A DNA stretch of 19,742 nucleotides from an uncultured Clostridia bacterium (GTDB lineage: Bacteria > Bacillota > Clostridia > UBA1381), in NCBI GenBank assembly GCA_934481375.1, contig CAKSPN010000014.1:1-19742 (forward strand), in the 5' to 3' direction. The notes beneath the pieces were generated by a model that was not told where the DNA came from, searched no databases, and saw only the letters and a list, made by a program, of their open reading frames with translations. A program made the translations under genes and the position numbers. Positions within the stretch are counted from its first letter, which is position 1. Each line of letters opens with the position of its first letter. Of this stretch, positions 1 to 7,279 are shown piece by piece.

Positions 1-1
1 G

Positions 2-814
2 GATAATCCCGACATAACAATGTTTGACCTTAACAAGCAGAATGTCGGCGGTGCGGACGTTTACGGACTTCTTCCCGACGATGATGTTCACTTAAACGGC
101 TGGTTTGCCGACTACCTCGTTGTAAGAGGCGGTTCGACAATATTCAACGTAAGCGATTTAAGCCTTGATATGCGTATTCTGATTGAGCCGTGCGCGGTGC
201 TTGTGCATGCGGTTGAACGTGCGAAAACAACAGGCATATTGAGATTTAATTCAAGAGTTGCGGTTCAGGGCTGCGGTCCTATAGGTCTTATCTGCATTGC
301 GGTATTGAGAACAATGGGCGTTGAGCACATAACCGCTATAGACGGTCAGCCGTCAAGACTTGAATTTGCAAAACAAATGGGCGCCGACGCTGTGGTAAAC
401 TTTACCGAACACAAAGGCATTGAGGCGCTTACAGAAGCTGTTAAGGAGTCGTTCGGCGGTTATCTTGCCGATTTCGCATTCCAGTGTACGGGTTCGCCCG
501 TTGCACACAGCAACATATATAAATTTATCCGCAACGGCGGCGGCCTTTGCGAATTAGGTTTCTTTATCAACGGCGGTGACGCAACAATCAATCCGCATTT
601 TGATATATGCGCAAAAGAAATTACAACGGTCGGCTCTTGGGTATACACCTTAAGAGATTACGCTACCACATTCGATTTCTTAAAGCGTGCAAAGGGCATA
701 GGCTTGCCTATGGAAAAACTTATAACTCATAAGTTCCCGCTTTCGCAGATCAATGAGGCTCACAGAACAAATCTGGAGATGAAGGGTCTGAAGATTGCAA
801 TAGTAAACGAATAA
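2..814 (+). CDS. Medium-chain zinc-type alcohol/polyol dehydrogenase (5' end outside the window)
   Basis: The frame is open from base 2, upstream of the first ATG at 20, so this is the C-terminal ~270 residues of a longer protein (family usually ~340-380). Seen: a GroES-like segment ending in an EPCAV..HA stretch, where the glutamate matches a zinc-site residue of sorbitol dehydrogenases; a Rossmann motif GCGPIGL; and an acidic residue (AIDGQ) after the next strand, typical of NAD rather than NADP use. The N-terminal catalytic-zinc cysteine and structural-zinc cysteines would lie off the window. Family knowledge: MDR enzymes interconvert alcohols or polyols with aldehydes or ketones. Beside shell genes it could recycle NADH by reducing part of the aldehyde, or could oxidise the pathway substrate. 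Most Pdu-like compartments use an iron-type PduQ instead, so an MDR here is a hint about the substrate. The exact substrate cannot be read from the sequence. Confidence 0.85.
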   Translation, partial: DNPDITMFDLNKQNVGGADVYGLLPDDDVHLNGWFADYLVVRGGSTIFNVSDLSLDMRILIEPCAVLVHAVERAKTTGILRFNSRVAVQGCGPIGLICIAVLRTMGVEHITAIDGQPSRLEFAKQMGADAVVNFTEHKGIEALTEAVKESFGGYLADFAFQCTGSPVAHSNIYKFIRNGGGLCELGFFINGGDATINPHFDICAKEITTVGSWVYTLRDYATTFDFLKRAKGIGLPMEKLITHKFPLSQINEAHRTNLEMKGLKIAIVNE

Positions 815-820
815 ATTAAG

Positions 821-849
821 GCGCAGATTGCGCTGTGTGCCGTCGGCAC
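821..849 (+). other. Tandem RNA hairpins ahead of the first shell gene
   Basis: Two small perfect stem-loops sit in the 56-base gap after the dehydrogenase stop: GCGCA/TGCGC (821-825 with 829-833) and GTGCC/GGCAC (837-841 with 845-849), each with a 3-nt loop. Neither is followed by a T-tract, so they are not intrinsic terminators. They end about 20 bases before the shell-gene start, next to its purine-rich ribosome binding site. A role in RNA processing, or in protecting the 5' end of the shell-gene mRNA, is inference. Confidence 0.5.
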
Positions 850-870
850 GGAAAGGAAAGGTAATATAAA

Positions 871-1146
871 ATGGCAAAAGAAGCATTGGGTATGATTGAA
901 ACAAGAGGTCTTACGGCAGCAGTTGAGGCGGCTGACGCTATGGTAAAGGCTGCAGAGGTTACTCTCGTAGGTACTGAAAAGATCGGTTCGGGTCTTGTAA
1001 CGGTTATGGTAAGAGGCGACGTAGGCGCCGTTAAAGCCGCAACAGAGGCAGGAAGCGCAACTGCTTCAAGACTCGGCGAGCTTATCGCTGTTCACGTAAT
1101 ACCCAGACCCCATGAGGACGTTGAAAAGATTTTACCGAAAATCTGA
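871..1146 (+). CDS. BMC-H hexameric shell protein (EutM/PduA type)
   Basis: A 91-residue single BMC domain of normal length. It begins with the family opening ALGMIETRG, carries DAMVKAA at about 22-28 with the conserved edge lysine K26 used for hexamer tiling, and has the pore-loop motif KIGSG around 37-41. It ends in the usual HVIPRPHEDVEKILP tail. Six copies form the flat tile of the microcompartment facet, with a central pore for small polar metabolites. A purine-rich AAGGAAAGG lies just upstream. Its sequence is close to that of the next gene, which suggests tandem duplication. Hairpins before this gene and after the next one bracket the pair, and this may raise expression of the most abundant shell parts (inference). 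Confidence 0.97.
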   Translation: MAKEALGMIETRGLTAAVEAADAMVKAAEVTLVGTEKIGSGLVTVMVRGDVGAVKAATEAGSATASRLGELIAVHVIPRPHEDVEKILPKI

Positions 1147-1166
1147 GAAACGGACGGTAGATAATT

Positions 1167-1514
1167 ATGGCTGTAGCAAGAAAAACAGCTGCTCCGGCAG
1201 CAAAAACTCAAACACCCGTTAAGGAGGAAAAAAAGATGTCATTGGAAGCATTAGGAATTATTGAAACAAGAGGACTCGTTGCCGCAATCGAGGCGGCAGA
1301 CGCTATGCTTAAGGCTGCAAACGTTCAGCTTGTAGGCACTGAAAAGATCGGTTCGGGTCTTGTAAGCGTTATGGTAAGAGGCGATGTGGGCGCAGTTAAG
1401 TCGGCTGTTGAGGCAGGCAGTGCAAATGCATCAAGACTCGGTGAGATTATCGCAACTCACGTAATACCCAGACCCCACAGCGATGTTGAAAAGATTATAC
1501 CCGTACTTAAATAA
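1167..1514 (+). CDS. BMC-H hexameric shell protein with possible N-terminal extension
   Basis: This is a second BMC-H domain with the opening ALGIIETRG, KIGSG pore motif and RPHSDVEKIIP tail. Two starts are possible. The ATG at 1167 gives 115 residues, with a 23-residue Ala/Lys/Pro-rich extension absent from the neighbouring paralogue; only weak Shine-Dalgarno character precedes it. The in-frame ATG at 1236 gives a normal 92-residue protein and has a perfect AAGGAGG at 1221-1227. That Shine-Dalgarno lies inside the extension's own codons (for VKEEKK). The extension uses ordinary codons and fills the whole intergenic gap, so two products from one gene are plausible. I report the long frame, but the strong internal start is probably the major one. 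BMC-H termini usually lie on one hexamer face, so an extension could decorate that face. Confidence 0.93.
   Translation: MAVARKTAAPAAKTQTPVKEEKKMSLEALGIIETRGLVAAIEAADAMLKAANVQLVGTEKIGSGLVSVMVRGDVGAVKSAVEAGSANASRLGEIIATHVIPRPHSDVEKIIPVLK
1221..1238 (+). promoter_or_regulatory. Internal Shine-Dalgarno and start codon inside the second BMC-H gene
   Basis: AAGGAGG at 1221-1227 is followed 8 bases later by ATG at 1236, in frame with the longer reading from 1167. This is the best ribosome binding site in this part of the operon, and it starts the protein exactly at the conserved BMC-H N-terminus (MSLEALG). Confidence 0.7.
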
Positions 1515-1525
1515 TCATAAACTGT

Positions 1526-1564
1526 GCGCTCCTCAATACCGCAATGCGGTATTGAGGAGGACGC
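1526..1564 (+). repeat. Strong intercistronic hairpin after the BMC-H pair
   Basis: CTCCTCAATACCGCA (1529-1543) and its exact reverse complement (1545-1559) flank one base, giving at least a 13-bp stem with a 5-nt loop. GCG (1526-1528) and CGC (1562-1564) can extend the stem past a 2-nt bulge. No T-run follows, so it is unlikely to terminate transcription by itself. It lies between the second BMC-H stop and the vertex-protein gene. Likely roles are protecting the 3' end of the shell-gene mRNA or marking a processing point, which would lower the vertex protein relative to the hexamers (inference). Confidence 0.8.
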
Positions 1565-1608
1565 TTGTTTAAATTTATGCCGCAAAAAGCGGCGGAACGG
1601 AGTTTTTT

Positions 1609-1878
1609 ATGATTATCGGAAAAGTAACAGGAAGCATAGTTTCGACAAGAAAAAATGAAAATCTGATAGGAAGCAAATTTATGGTGATTGAGCCTTGCGA
1701 GGGCATGGACAATTCACACGGCAAGTTTATTGCCGTTGACAATGTCGGCGCCGGAATAGGCGAGATTGTTCTCGTTGCAACGGGAAGCGCCGCACGCATC
1801 GGCTGCGGTATGAGCGAATCCCCCATTGACGCCGCAATCGTAGGCATAGTTGATTCCGATACAGAACTGGAGTTTTGA
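1609..1878 (+). CDS. BMC-P pentameric vertex protein (EutN/CcmL family)
   Basis: An 89-residue protein of normal family length. It opens MIIGKVTGSIVSTRKN, has the conserved glycine-rich DNVGAGIGEIVLVATGSAAR core and ends DAAIVGIVD, all typical of EutN/CcmL/PduN. Five copies make the cap at the twelve vertices of the icosahedral shell, so far fewer copies are needed than of BMC-H. The start is ATG 1609, preceded by GGAG at 1599-1602. A small GCCGC-AAAAA-GCGGC hairpin (1579-1593) and the large hairpin at 1526-1564 lie just upstream. Both could limit its expression. The gene is directly followed by the PduS-like gene. Confidence 0.96.
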   Translation: MIIGKVTGSIVSTRKNENLIGSKFMVIEPCEGMDNSHGKFIAVDNVGAGIGEIVLVATGSAARIGCGMSESPIDAAIVGIVDSDTELEF

Positions 1879-1883
1879 TTTTA

Positions 1884-3224
1884 ATGCAGATTTTAGAATT
1901 GAAAAATATTTTGCAGTCGCACGGCATTGCCGGTGCGGGCGGAGCAGGTTTTCCGTCATATGCAAAGCTTAACGAAAAAGCCGACACGATAATTTTGAAC
2001 TGCGCAGAGTGCGAGCCGCTTCTGAAATTACACAGACAGCTCCTCGAACGCCACGCATATGAAATTATATCCACGCTTAACACAATAGCGGAGGCAGTCG
2101 GCGCAAAGCAGTTTATTGTGGCTGTAAAAGCCGCATACAAGGGCGCAGTGGGCGCAGTAAAAAAAGAAATAGGAGATTTCCCGAAAGGAAAGCTTCATCT
2201 GCTTGACGAGATTTATCCGGCGGGCGATGAGGTTGTTACGATTTACGAAACAACGGGACGTGTTGTTCCGCCCGGCGGACTTCCGATAGAAGTCGGCGTG
2301 ACGGTGTACAATGTCGAAACCGTTTTGAATATGTATTATGCCATTACAAAAGGCGAGGGCGTAACACATAAATTCGTAACGATAGCGGGCGAGGTAAAAA
2401 CGCCCAAAACGGTATGTGCGCCGTTAGGCACAAGGTTTTCGGAGCTTATAGATTTCTGCGGCGGCGAAACGCTTGCGGAAACCGCTATAGTCTGCGGCGG
2501 CCCTATGACGGGGCGCATTGCGGACAAAAACGATACGGTTACAAAAACCACAAACGGTATTCTCGTAATGCCGAAAGATCATTACATAATCGAGAAAAAA
2601 ACACAGAAACCATCCGTAAGCGTAAAGAGGGCAATGAGCGTTTGCTGTCAGTGCAGGCAGTGCAGTGAGCTGTGCTCGAGAAACTTACTCGGCCACCCCA
2701 TAAGTCCGAGCGATTTTATGAGAGCGGTCGCAAGCAATGTTCCCGAAACAACGGCGCTTTTGAACACACAATACTGTTCACAGTGCGGGTTGTGCGGAAT
2801 GTTCTCATGTCCCCAGGGATTAAACCCGTCGGCGCTTATCGGTATATATAAATCAAACCTCAGAAAAAACGGGGTTAGATTCAGCAAAAAGGAAAAATGG
2901 GACGAGGTACGCCCCGAGCGTGCATACAGAAAAGTTCCGATGAAACGGCTTATCGAACGCATTGACGTTGCAAAATATGACGTTGACGCACCGCTTTTGG
3001 AAGATGTTTTGGACATTAAAAACGTAAAGGTTATGATGAGCGAACACATCGGAAAACCGTCGGAGCCGTCAGTCACGGCAGGGCAAAGCGTGAAATGCGG
3101 AGAAATTATCGCAAATGCCGCAGAAGGTGCGCTGTCGCTCCCGATACATTGTCCGATAGACGGAGTTGTTAATGAAGTTACGGACAAGTATATAATTATA
3201 TCGAAACAGAAAGGAAGCTTATAA
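1884..3224 (+). CDS. pduS: PduS/RnfC-like flavo-iron-sulfur protein
   Basis: About 446 residues, close to PduS (~450). An N-terminal GAGGAGFPS motif at about 17-25 marks the RnfC/NuoF-like flavin and nucleotide-binding fold. Two cysteine clusters follow, CxxCxxCxxxC (C254, C257, C260, C264) and CxxCxxCxxxxC (C298, C301, C304, C309), each fit for a 4Fe-4S cluster. The C-terminus resembles the short barrel/biotinyl-like domain of RnfC. Family knowledge: PduS oxidises or reduces cofactors, including NAD(H), and is thought to pass electrons to the shell protein PduT, which is the very next gene here. I prefer ATG 1884; TTG 1875 is also in frame but sits only 2 bases after GGAG (1869-1872). The stop overlaps the next start (TAATG). 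Confidence 0.93.
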   Translation: MQILELKNILQSHGIAGAGGAGFPSYAKLNEKADTIILNCAECEPLLKLHRQLLERHAYEIISTLNTIAEAVGAKQFIVAVKAAYKGAVGAVKKEIGDFPKGKLHLLDEIYPAGDEVVTIYETTGRVVPPGGLPIEVGVTVYNVETVLNMYYAITKGEGVTHKFVTIAGEVKTPKTVCAPLGTRFSELIDFCGGETLAETAIVCGGPMTGRIADKNDTVTKTTNGILVMPKDHYIIEKKTQKPSVSVKRAMSVCCQCRQCSELCSRNLLGHPISPSDFMRAVASNVPETTALLNTQYCSQCGLCGMFSCPQGLNPSALIGIYKSNLRKNGVRFSKKEKWDEVRPERAYRKVPMKRLIERIDVAKYDVDAPLLEDVLDIKNVKVMMSEHIGKPSEPSVTAGQSVKCGEIIANAAEGALSLPIHCPIDGVVNEVTDKYIIISKQKGSL

Positions 3225-3772
3225 TGGCGAAAGCAATAGGAATGGCGGAGTTTTACAACGTCACGGCAGGCGTTATTGCCGCCGATATTATGGCAAAAAC
3301 CGCCGATGTGGAAATAATACGGGCTTCTGCAATCTGTCCCGGCAAGTACATAGTAATAATAGGCGGCGAATTGAGCGCAGTTAAAGCGTCGGTTGAAAGC
3401 TGCAAGGCTAAGCTTTCGAGAAAGCTTGTGGACAGCTTTGTTCTCGGCAATCCGCACGAGGATATTTTCCCGGCGGTATACGGCTGTGCCGAAGTAGGCG
3501 AGGTTGAGGCTCTGGGCGTGCTTGAGGCATTCTCGGCAGTATCTATAATTATGGCGGCGGACGCTGCCGCAAAAACCTCACAGGTTAAGCTGATAGAACT
3601 CAGAATTGGCAACGGTATGAGCGGAAAATCATATATGTTCCTCACAGGCAGCGTAGCTTCCGTTGAGGCGGCAATAGAGAAATCCGCACAGGCTCTTAAA
3701 GAGGAGGGCGTCTATCTTGACAGCACCGTAATCGCAAGACCCGACCGCAAGCTTTGGAAAAGTATTCTGTAA
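3224..3772 (+). CDS. pduT: BMC-T trimeric shell protein, PduT-like with Cys38 cluster ligand
   Basis: A 182-residue protein with two tandem, non-permuted BMC domains (about 1-90 and 97-182). The first carries ICPGKY with the cysteine at residue 38, the position of the 4Fe-4S ligand Cys38 of characterised PduT proteins. Three copies would place three cysteines round the central pore. The second domain ends in VIARPDRKLW. It overlaps the PduS-like gene by one base, so the two are translationally coupled. This supports an electron path from the PduS-like enzyme through the shell to the cytosol. PduT family assignment is by motif and context; redox activity is inferred. Confidence 0.94.
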   Translation: MAKAIGMAEFYNVTAGVIAADIMAKTADVEIIRASAICPGKYIVIIGGELSAVKASVESCKAKLSRKLVDSFVLGNPHEDIFPAVYGCAEVGEVEALGVLEAFSAVSIIMAADAAAKTSQVKLIELRIGNGMSGKSYMFLTGSVASVEAAIEKSAQALKEEGVYLDSTVIARPDRKLWKSIL

Positions 3773-3790
3773 GAAAGGTAGTACACAGAT

Positions 3791-5185
3791 ATGGATAACG
3801 AAAAATACATAAGCGAAATTGTTGCAAACGTTATAAAGTCAATGAACGGCGAAACAAAATCAACACACCAAAAGGGCGTGTTTGACACTATGTCGGAGGC
3901 TCTCGCCGCAGTAAACAAGGCTTACAACGAATTAAAGGGATACTCCGTTGCACAGCGTGAGGAAATGATAAAGCACATAAGAAAGCTTACTCTTGAAGAA
4001 GCCGACAAAATGGCTGAGTTGGGCGTTTCCGAAACGGGCATGGGCAGAGTTGCCGACAAAATAATAAAGCATCAGCTTGTTGCAAACAAAACTCCCGGAA
4101 CGGAGGACTTAAAGCCGTCCGTTATGACGGGTGACGCAGGAATGACCCTTATAGAAATGGCTCCTTACGGAGTAATCGGAAGTATTACGCCGTCCACAAA
4201 TCCGAGCGAAACGGTAATCTGCAATTCAATCGGAATGATTGCCGGCGGAAACGGCGTTGTATTCAATCCGCACCCGAACGCAAAAAAGACCGCTAACTAT
4301 GCGGTCGATCTCGTAAACCGTGCAATCCTTGAGGCAGGCGGCCCCGAAAACCTTGTTGTTTCGGTAGCAAACCCGACAAAGGCATCATCAGACGAAATGA
4401 TGCAGTCGCCGATTGTCAGAATGTTGGTTGCAACAGGCGGCCCGGGCGTTGTTAAGGCGCTCTTATCATCGGGCAAAAAGGCTATTGGCGCAGGCGCGGG
4501 AAATCCGCCTGTAATCGTTGACGATACGGCTGATATTGCAAAAGCCGCACAGGATATTGTAAACGGCTCAAGCTTTGACAACAATCTTCCGTGTATCGCC
4601 GAGAAAGAATGTTTTGCATTCGCAAACATCGCCGACGAGCTTATCGACAATATGCAAAAGCACGGCGCTTATCTGATAAAGGGCAGTGAAATAGACAAAT
4701 TAAAGGATGTATGCCTTATAAACAAGGACGGCAAATACGGCATAAACAAGAAATGGGTAGGCAAAGACGCAGTGAAGTTCCTTGAAGCAATCGGAATTGA
4801 CGCCCCCAAAGATACAAAGCTTGTTATATGCGAAACAAATGCCGATCACCCGTTTGTACAGGTTGAAATGATGATGCCGGTACTGGCAATAGTACGGGTA
4901 AACGACATTGACGAGGCAATAAGCCTTGCCGTTGCCGCCGAACACGGAAACAGACATTCCGCACACATTCATTCAAAGAATATCGACAACCTTTCAAGAT
5001 TTGCAAAAGCTGTTGAAACTACAATTTTTGTGAAAAATGCGCCGTCATACGCAGGCATAGGCGCAGGCGGTGAGGGCTACACAACATTTACGATAGCCGG
5101 CCCGACGGGCGAGGGGCTTACAGCCGCACATTCGTTCACAAGAAGCAGACGCTGCGTGCTTGTTGACGGACTTCACATAGTATAA
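3791..5185 (+). CDS. pduP: CoA-acylating aldehyde dehydrogenase (PduP/EutE type)
   Basis: A 464-residue protein, the usual length for PduP. The catalytic cysteine is C268 in NNLPCIAEKE. NAD/CoA-fold segments include ITPSTNPSE (about 132-140), VATGGPGVV (213-221) and GAGNPPVIVDD (236-245). The reaction is aldehyde + NAD + CoA to acyl-CoA + NADH, the central step of a metabolosome. The first ~18 residues (MDNEKYISEIVANVIKSM) look like a short amphipathic helix, separated from the enzyme by a polar linker. This is the arrangement of known encapsulation peptides, so lumen targeting is likely. Its acyl-CoA product would go to the PduL-like enzyme two genes downstream. Chain-length preference cannot be read from the sequence. 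Confidence 0.96.
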   Translation: MDNEKYISEIVANVIKSMNGETKSTHQKGVFDTMSEALAAVNKAYNELKGYSVAQREEMIKHIRKLTLEEADKMAELGVSETGMGRVADKIIKHQLVANKTPGTEDLKPSVMTGDAGMTLIEMAPYGVIGSITPSTNPSETVICNSIGMIAGGNGVVFNPHPNAKKTANYAVDLVNRAILEAGGPENLVVSVANPTKASSDEMMQSPIVRMLVATGGPGVVKALLSSGKKAIGAGAGNPPVIVDDTADIAKAAQDIVNGSSFDNNLPCIAEKECFAFANIADELIDNMQKHGAYLIKGSEIDKLKDVCLINKDGKYGINKKWVGKDAVKFLEAIGIDAPKDTKLVICETNADHPFVQVEMMMPVLAIVRVNDIDEAISLAVAAEHGNRHSAHIHSKNIDNLSRFAKAVETTIFVKNAPSYAGIGAGGEGYTTFTIAGPTGEGLTAAHSFTRSRRCVLVDGLHIV

Positions 5186-5204
5186 CCCCGAAAGGAAAAA
5201 ATAT

Positions 5205-5852
5205 ATGAATGCACTGGGAATGATTGAAGTATACAGCTTTACAACAGCGCTGTGCGCCGCCGACCTTATGGCAAAAACAGCCGATATACGGATAATCGCA
5301 TTTGACAGAAACAGACCGTTTGCTCCCAAAATCCCCGCACCGCTGATTATGGCGGTTAAGATAGAGGGCAGCGTTGCCGCAGTAAAAGCGGCGGTTGCCG
5401 CCGGCGAGGAATATGCGAAATCGAAAGGAATGTTCATCGTTTCGCACATCATAGCACGTCCTGCGGAGGATACGGAGAAAATGGCGTATCTGATGGATAT
5501 AAACAAGGATAAATTCAACAAAAAACTGCCGAAGAATATGCTCGGCGTTGAAACGGATGAAAGCGTACACTGTCCGGCTTTGGGCGTGCTTGAGGTATCG
5601 GGCTTTACCGCCGCTGTGGTGGGGCTTGATTCAATGCTCAAAGCGGCAGACGTAAGGCTTGTTCACAAAGAGGAACGCCTCGGCGGCAGATTGGTGTCGC
5701 TCATTGTAAAGGGCAGTGTTTCATCGGTGGACGCAGCGCTCGGGAGCGGACAGAAAACCGCCGATCCTATCGGCAAGGTTTACGGCTGTGAGAATATATC
5801 AAATCCGCATCCCGAATTGCTAAAATTCTTTGATTTGAGCATTGCGGATTGA
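5205..5852 (+). CDS. BMC-T trimeric shell protein with two tandem BMC domains
   Basis: A 215-residue protein with two BMC domains in normal strand order (about 1-92 and 124-205), joined by a ~30-residue linker rich in Lys, Asn and Asp. Domain 1 opens NALGMIEVYSF and carries an extra proline-rich loop (RPFAPKIPAP) where the pore loop of simple BMC-H proteins lies. Domain 2 opens PALGVLEVSGF and has GGRL in the matching place. There is no PduT-like CPGK cysteine, so this trimer differs in job from the one at 3224. A larger or differently lined pore is plausible. It sits between the aldehyde dehydrogenase and the phosphotransacylase. The C-terminus (ISNPHPELLKFF) matches the usual BMC end. Confidence 0.93.
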   Translation: MNALGMIEVYSFTTALCAADLMAKTADIRIIAFDRNRPFAPKIPAPLIMAVKIEGSVAAVKAAVAAGEEYAKSKGMFIVSHIIARPAEDTEKMAYLMDINKDKFNKKLPKNMLGVETDESVHCPALGVLEVSGFTAAVVGLDSMLKAADVRLVHKEERLGGRLVSLIVKGSVSSVDAALGSGQKTADPIGKVYGCENISNPHPELLKFFDLSIAD

Positions 5853-5868
5853 ACGGAGGAATTAGAAA

Positions 5869-6504
5869 ATGTATGACGCTGAAAAAATAGAAAAAGCCGT
5901 TTCAATGATTTTGGACGAATACAAAAAAGACAAGAACGAAGAAATAAAGATCGGCGTTTCGCAAAGACATATACATCTTTCGAGAGAGGATTTGGACGCT
6001 TTATTCGGAAAAGGCTACGAGCTTACAAAGAAGAAAACTCTTATGGGCAGAGAATATGCCTCGGAGGAGTGCGTTACTTTGGTAGGCCCGTCGCTTAAAT
6101 CTATAGAGCGTGTGAGAGTTCTTGGCCCTGTAAGAAAGCACACGCAAGTAGAAATCTCAAAGACCGATACCTTTATTTTAAAGGTCAGCCCCCCGGTAAG
6201 ACCGTCGGGTCAAATTGAAGGCTCGGAGAGAATTGTGGTTGTAGGCCCCAAGGGCAGCGTATATCTCAAAGAGGGCGTAATAATAGCAAACCGCCACATA
6301 CACCTTACGCCCGACTATGCAAAAAGACACGGCATAAAAGACGGCGATTATGTCGACGTTATGGTTGACAGCATAAAACCGACAAAGTTCTACGGCGTTC
6401 AGGTGCGTGTAAGAGATGATTTCAACGTTGAAATGCATATAGATACCGACGACGCCAACTCAGCAGGCATAAAGAACGGGGATTTTGTAAGAATTATAAA
6501 GTAG
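5869..6504 (+). CDS. pduL: PduL-type phosphate acyltransferase (phosphotransacylase)
   Basis: A 211-residue PduL. Zinc-binding histidine motifs are visible: SQRHIHLS (H34, H36), NRHIHLTP (H143, H145) and EMHIDTDDAN (H190). The two halves repeat the same beta-barrel fold typical of the family. The reaction is acyl-CoA + phosphate to acyl-phosphate + CoA, which recycles CoA inside the compartment and supplies acyl-phosphate for ATP synthesis by a kinase not seen here. The first ~20 residues (MYDAEKIEKAVSMILDEYKK) form a predicted amphipathic helix followed by a charged linker, as expected of an encapsulation peptide. A GGAGGAA precedes the start. Confidence 0.95.
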   Translation: MYDAEKIEKAVSMILDEYKKDKNEEIKIGVSQRHIHLSREDLDALFGKGYELTKKKTLMGREYASEECVTLVGPSLKSIERVRVLGPVRKHTQVEISKTDTFILKVSPPVRPSGQIEGSERIVVVGPKGSVYLKEGVIIANRHIHLTPDYAKRHGIKDGDYVDVMVDSIKPTKFYGVQVRVRDDFNVEMHIDTDDANSAGIKNGDFVRIIK

Positions 6505-6517
6505 GAGAGGTGATTTG

Positions 6518-7279
6518 ATGTTTGCGGTTGAACGCCAGAAAAGAATACTTGAAACACTGAATGCGGAGGGCGCCGTATGGGTGAGCAAGTTAAGCACAGA
6601 GCTTGACGTGACAGAGGAGACCATACGCCGTGACCTGGAAAAGCTCGAAAGGCAGGAGCTGCTTGTAAGAACGCACGGCGGCGCTATATCCGTAAACGAG
6701 AGCAATCACGAAATGTCTTTGGAGAAAAGAAAGCACCTCAATTCGGAGGCTAAGGAAAAGCTTGCGGCCGAGGCTGTAAATCACATTGTTCCCGGCGACA
6801 CGGTATTCCTTGACGCCTCTACCACTACTTTTTATATGTCACGGCTTTTAAAGCATATGCGTGACATTACCATTGTGACAAATTCGATACGTGTGATTAA
6901 CGAACTTGCCGGCTCGGCAGGGTTAAAGGTAATCGGCGTGGGAGGATTAGTCAGCAACAACCAATCATTTGTCGGCATGGCGGCGCACAACGACATAAGA
7001 AAAAATTATTTTGCAAACAAGATGTTTTTCAGCAGCCGCGGCGTTACCGTGGACGGCGGAATACTCGAAAGCAACGAGCAGGAATGCGATATAAAGAAGT
7101 GCATGATAGAAAACGCAAAAAAGAAATACTATCTCTGCGACAAGTCAAAAATCGGCAGAATAGGTTTTGCAAAGCTTGCGCAGTTTGATACAATCGATTA
7201 TTTTATAACAGAAAAAGGTCTTGACAATCGCTTTAAAGAAATTTTTAAAGACGTTGATGTTAAGGTATCGGAGGTATGA
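6518..7279 (+). CDS. DeoR-family transcriptional regulator
   Basis: A 253-residue protein with an N-terminal winged helix-turn-helix (helices near 21-43, VTEETIRRDLEKLE) followed by the family signature RTHGGA at 51-56. The C-terminal DeoRC sensor domain has DASTTT at about 99-104 in the phosphosugar-binding position, and LCDKSKIG near the end. DeoR regulators usually repress sugar or polyol catabolic operons and release DNA when a phosphorylated sugar binds. As last gene of the BMC operon it probably controls that operon, and this hints that the pathway starts from a sugar or its phosphate. ATG 6518 follows AGGAGAGG (6503-6510) by 7 bases; a TTG at 6515 is less likely. It is 13 bases after PduL. 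Confidence 0.93.
   Translation: MFAVERQKRILETLNAEGAVWVSKLSTELDVTEETIRRDLEKLERQELLVRTHGGAISVNESNHEMSLEKRKHLNSEAKEKLAAEAVNHIVPGDTVFLDASTTTFYMSRLLKHMRDITIVTNSIRVINELAGSAGLKVIGVGGLVSNNQSFVGMAAHNDIRKNYFANKMFFSSRGVTVDGGILESNEQECDIKKCMIENAKKKYYLCDKSKIGRIGFAKLAQFDTIDYFITEKGLDNRFKEIFKDVDVKVSEV

Noticed and set aside
1577..1612. 11-codon leader ORF overlapping the vertex-protein start
   Set aside because: ATG 1577 lacks a properly spaced ribosome binding site (the nearest GGAGG is in the hairpin stem, 16 bases away); more likely chance.
3410..3427. AAGCTTTC-GA-GAAAGCTT inverted repeat in the PduT-like gene
   Set aside because: Built from two HindIII-like hexamers with a 2-base centre; short enough to be chance, and codon use explains it.
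2414..3457. Alternative-frame and antisense open frames across the PduS-like gene
   Set aside because: They overlap a well-supported gene with two iron-sulfur motifs and show no family features or ribosome binding sites.
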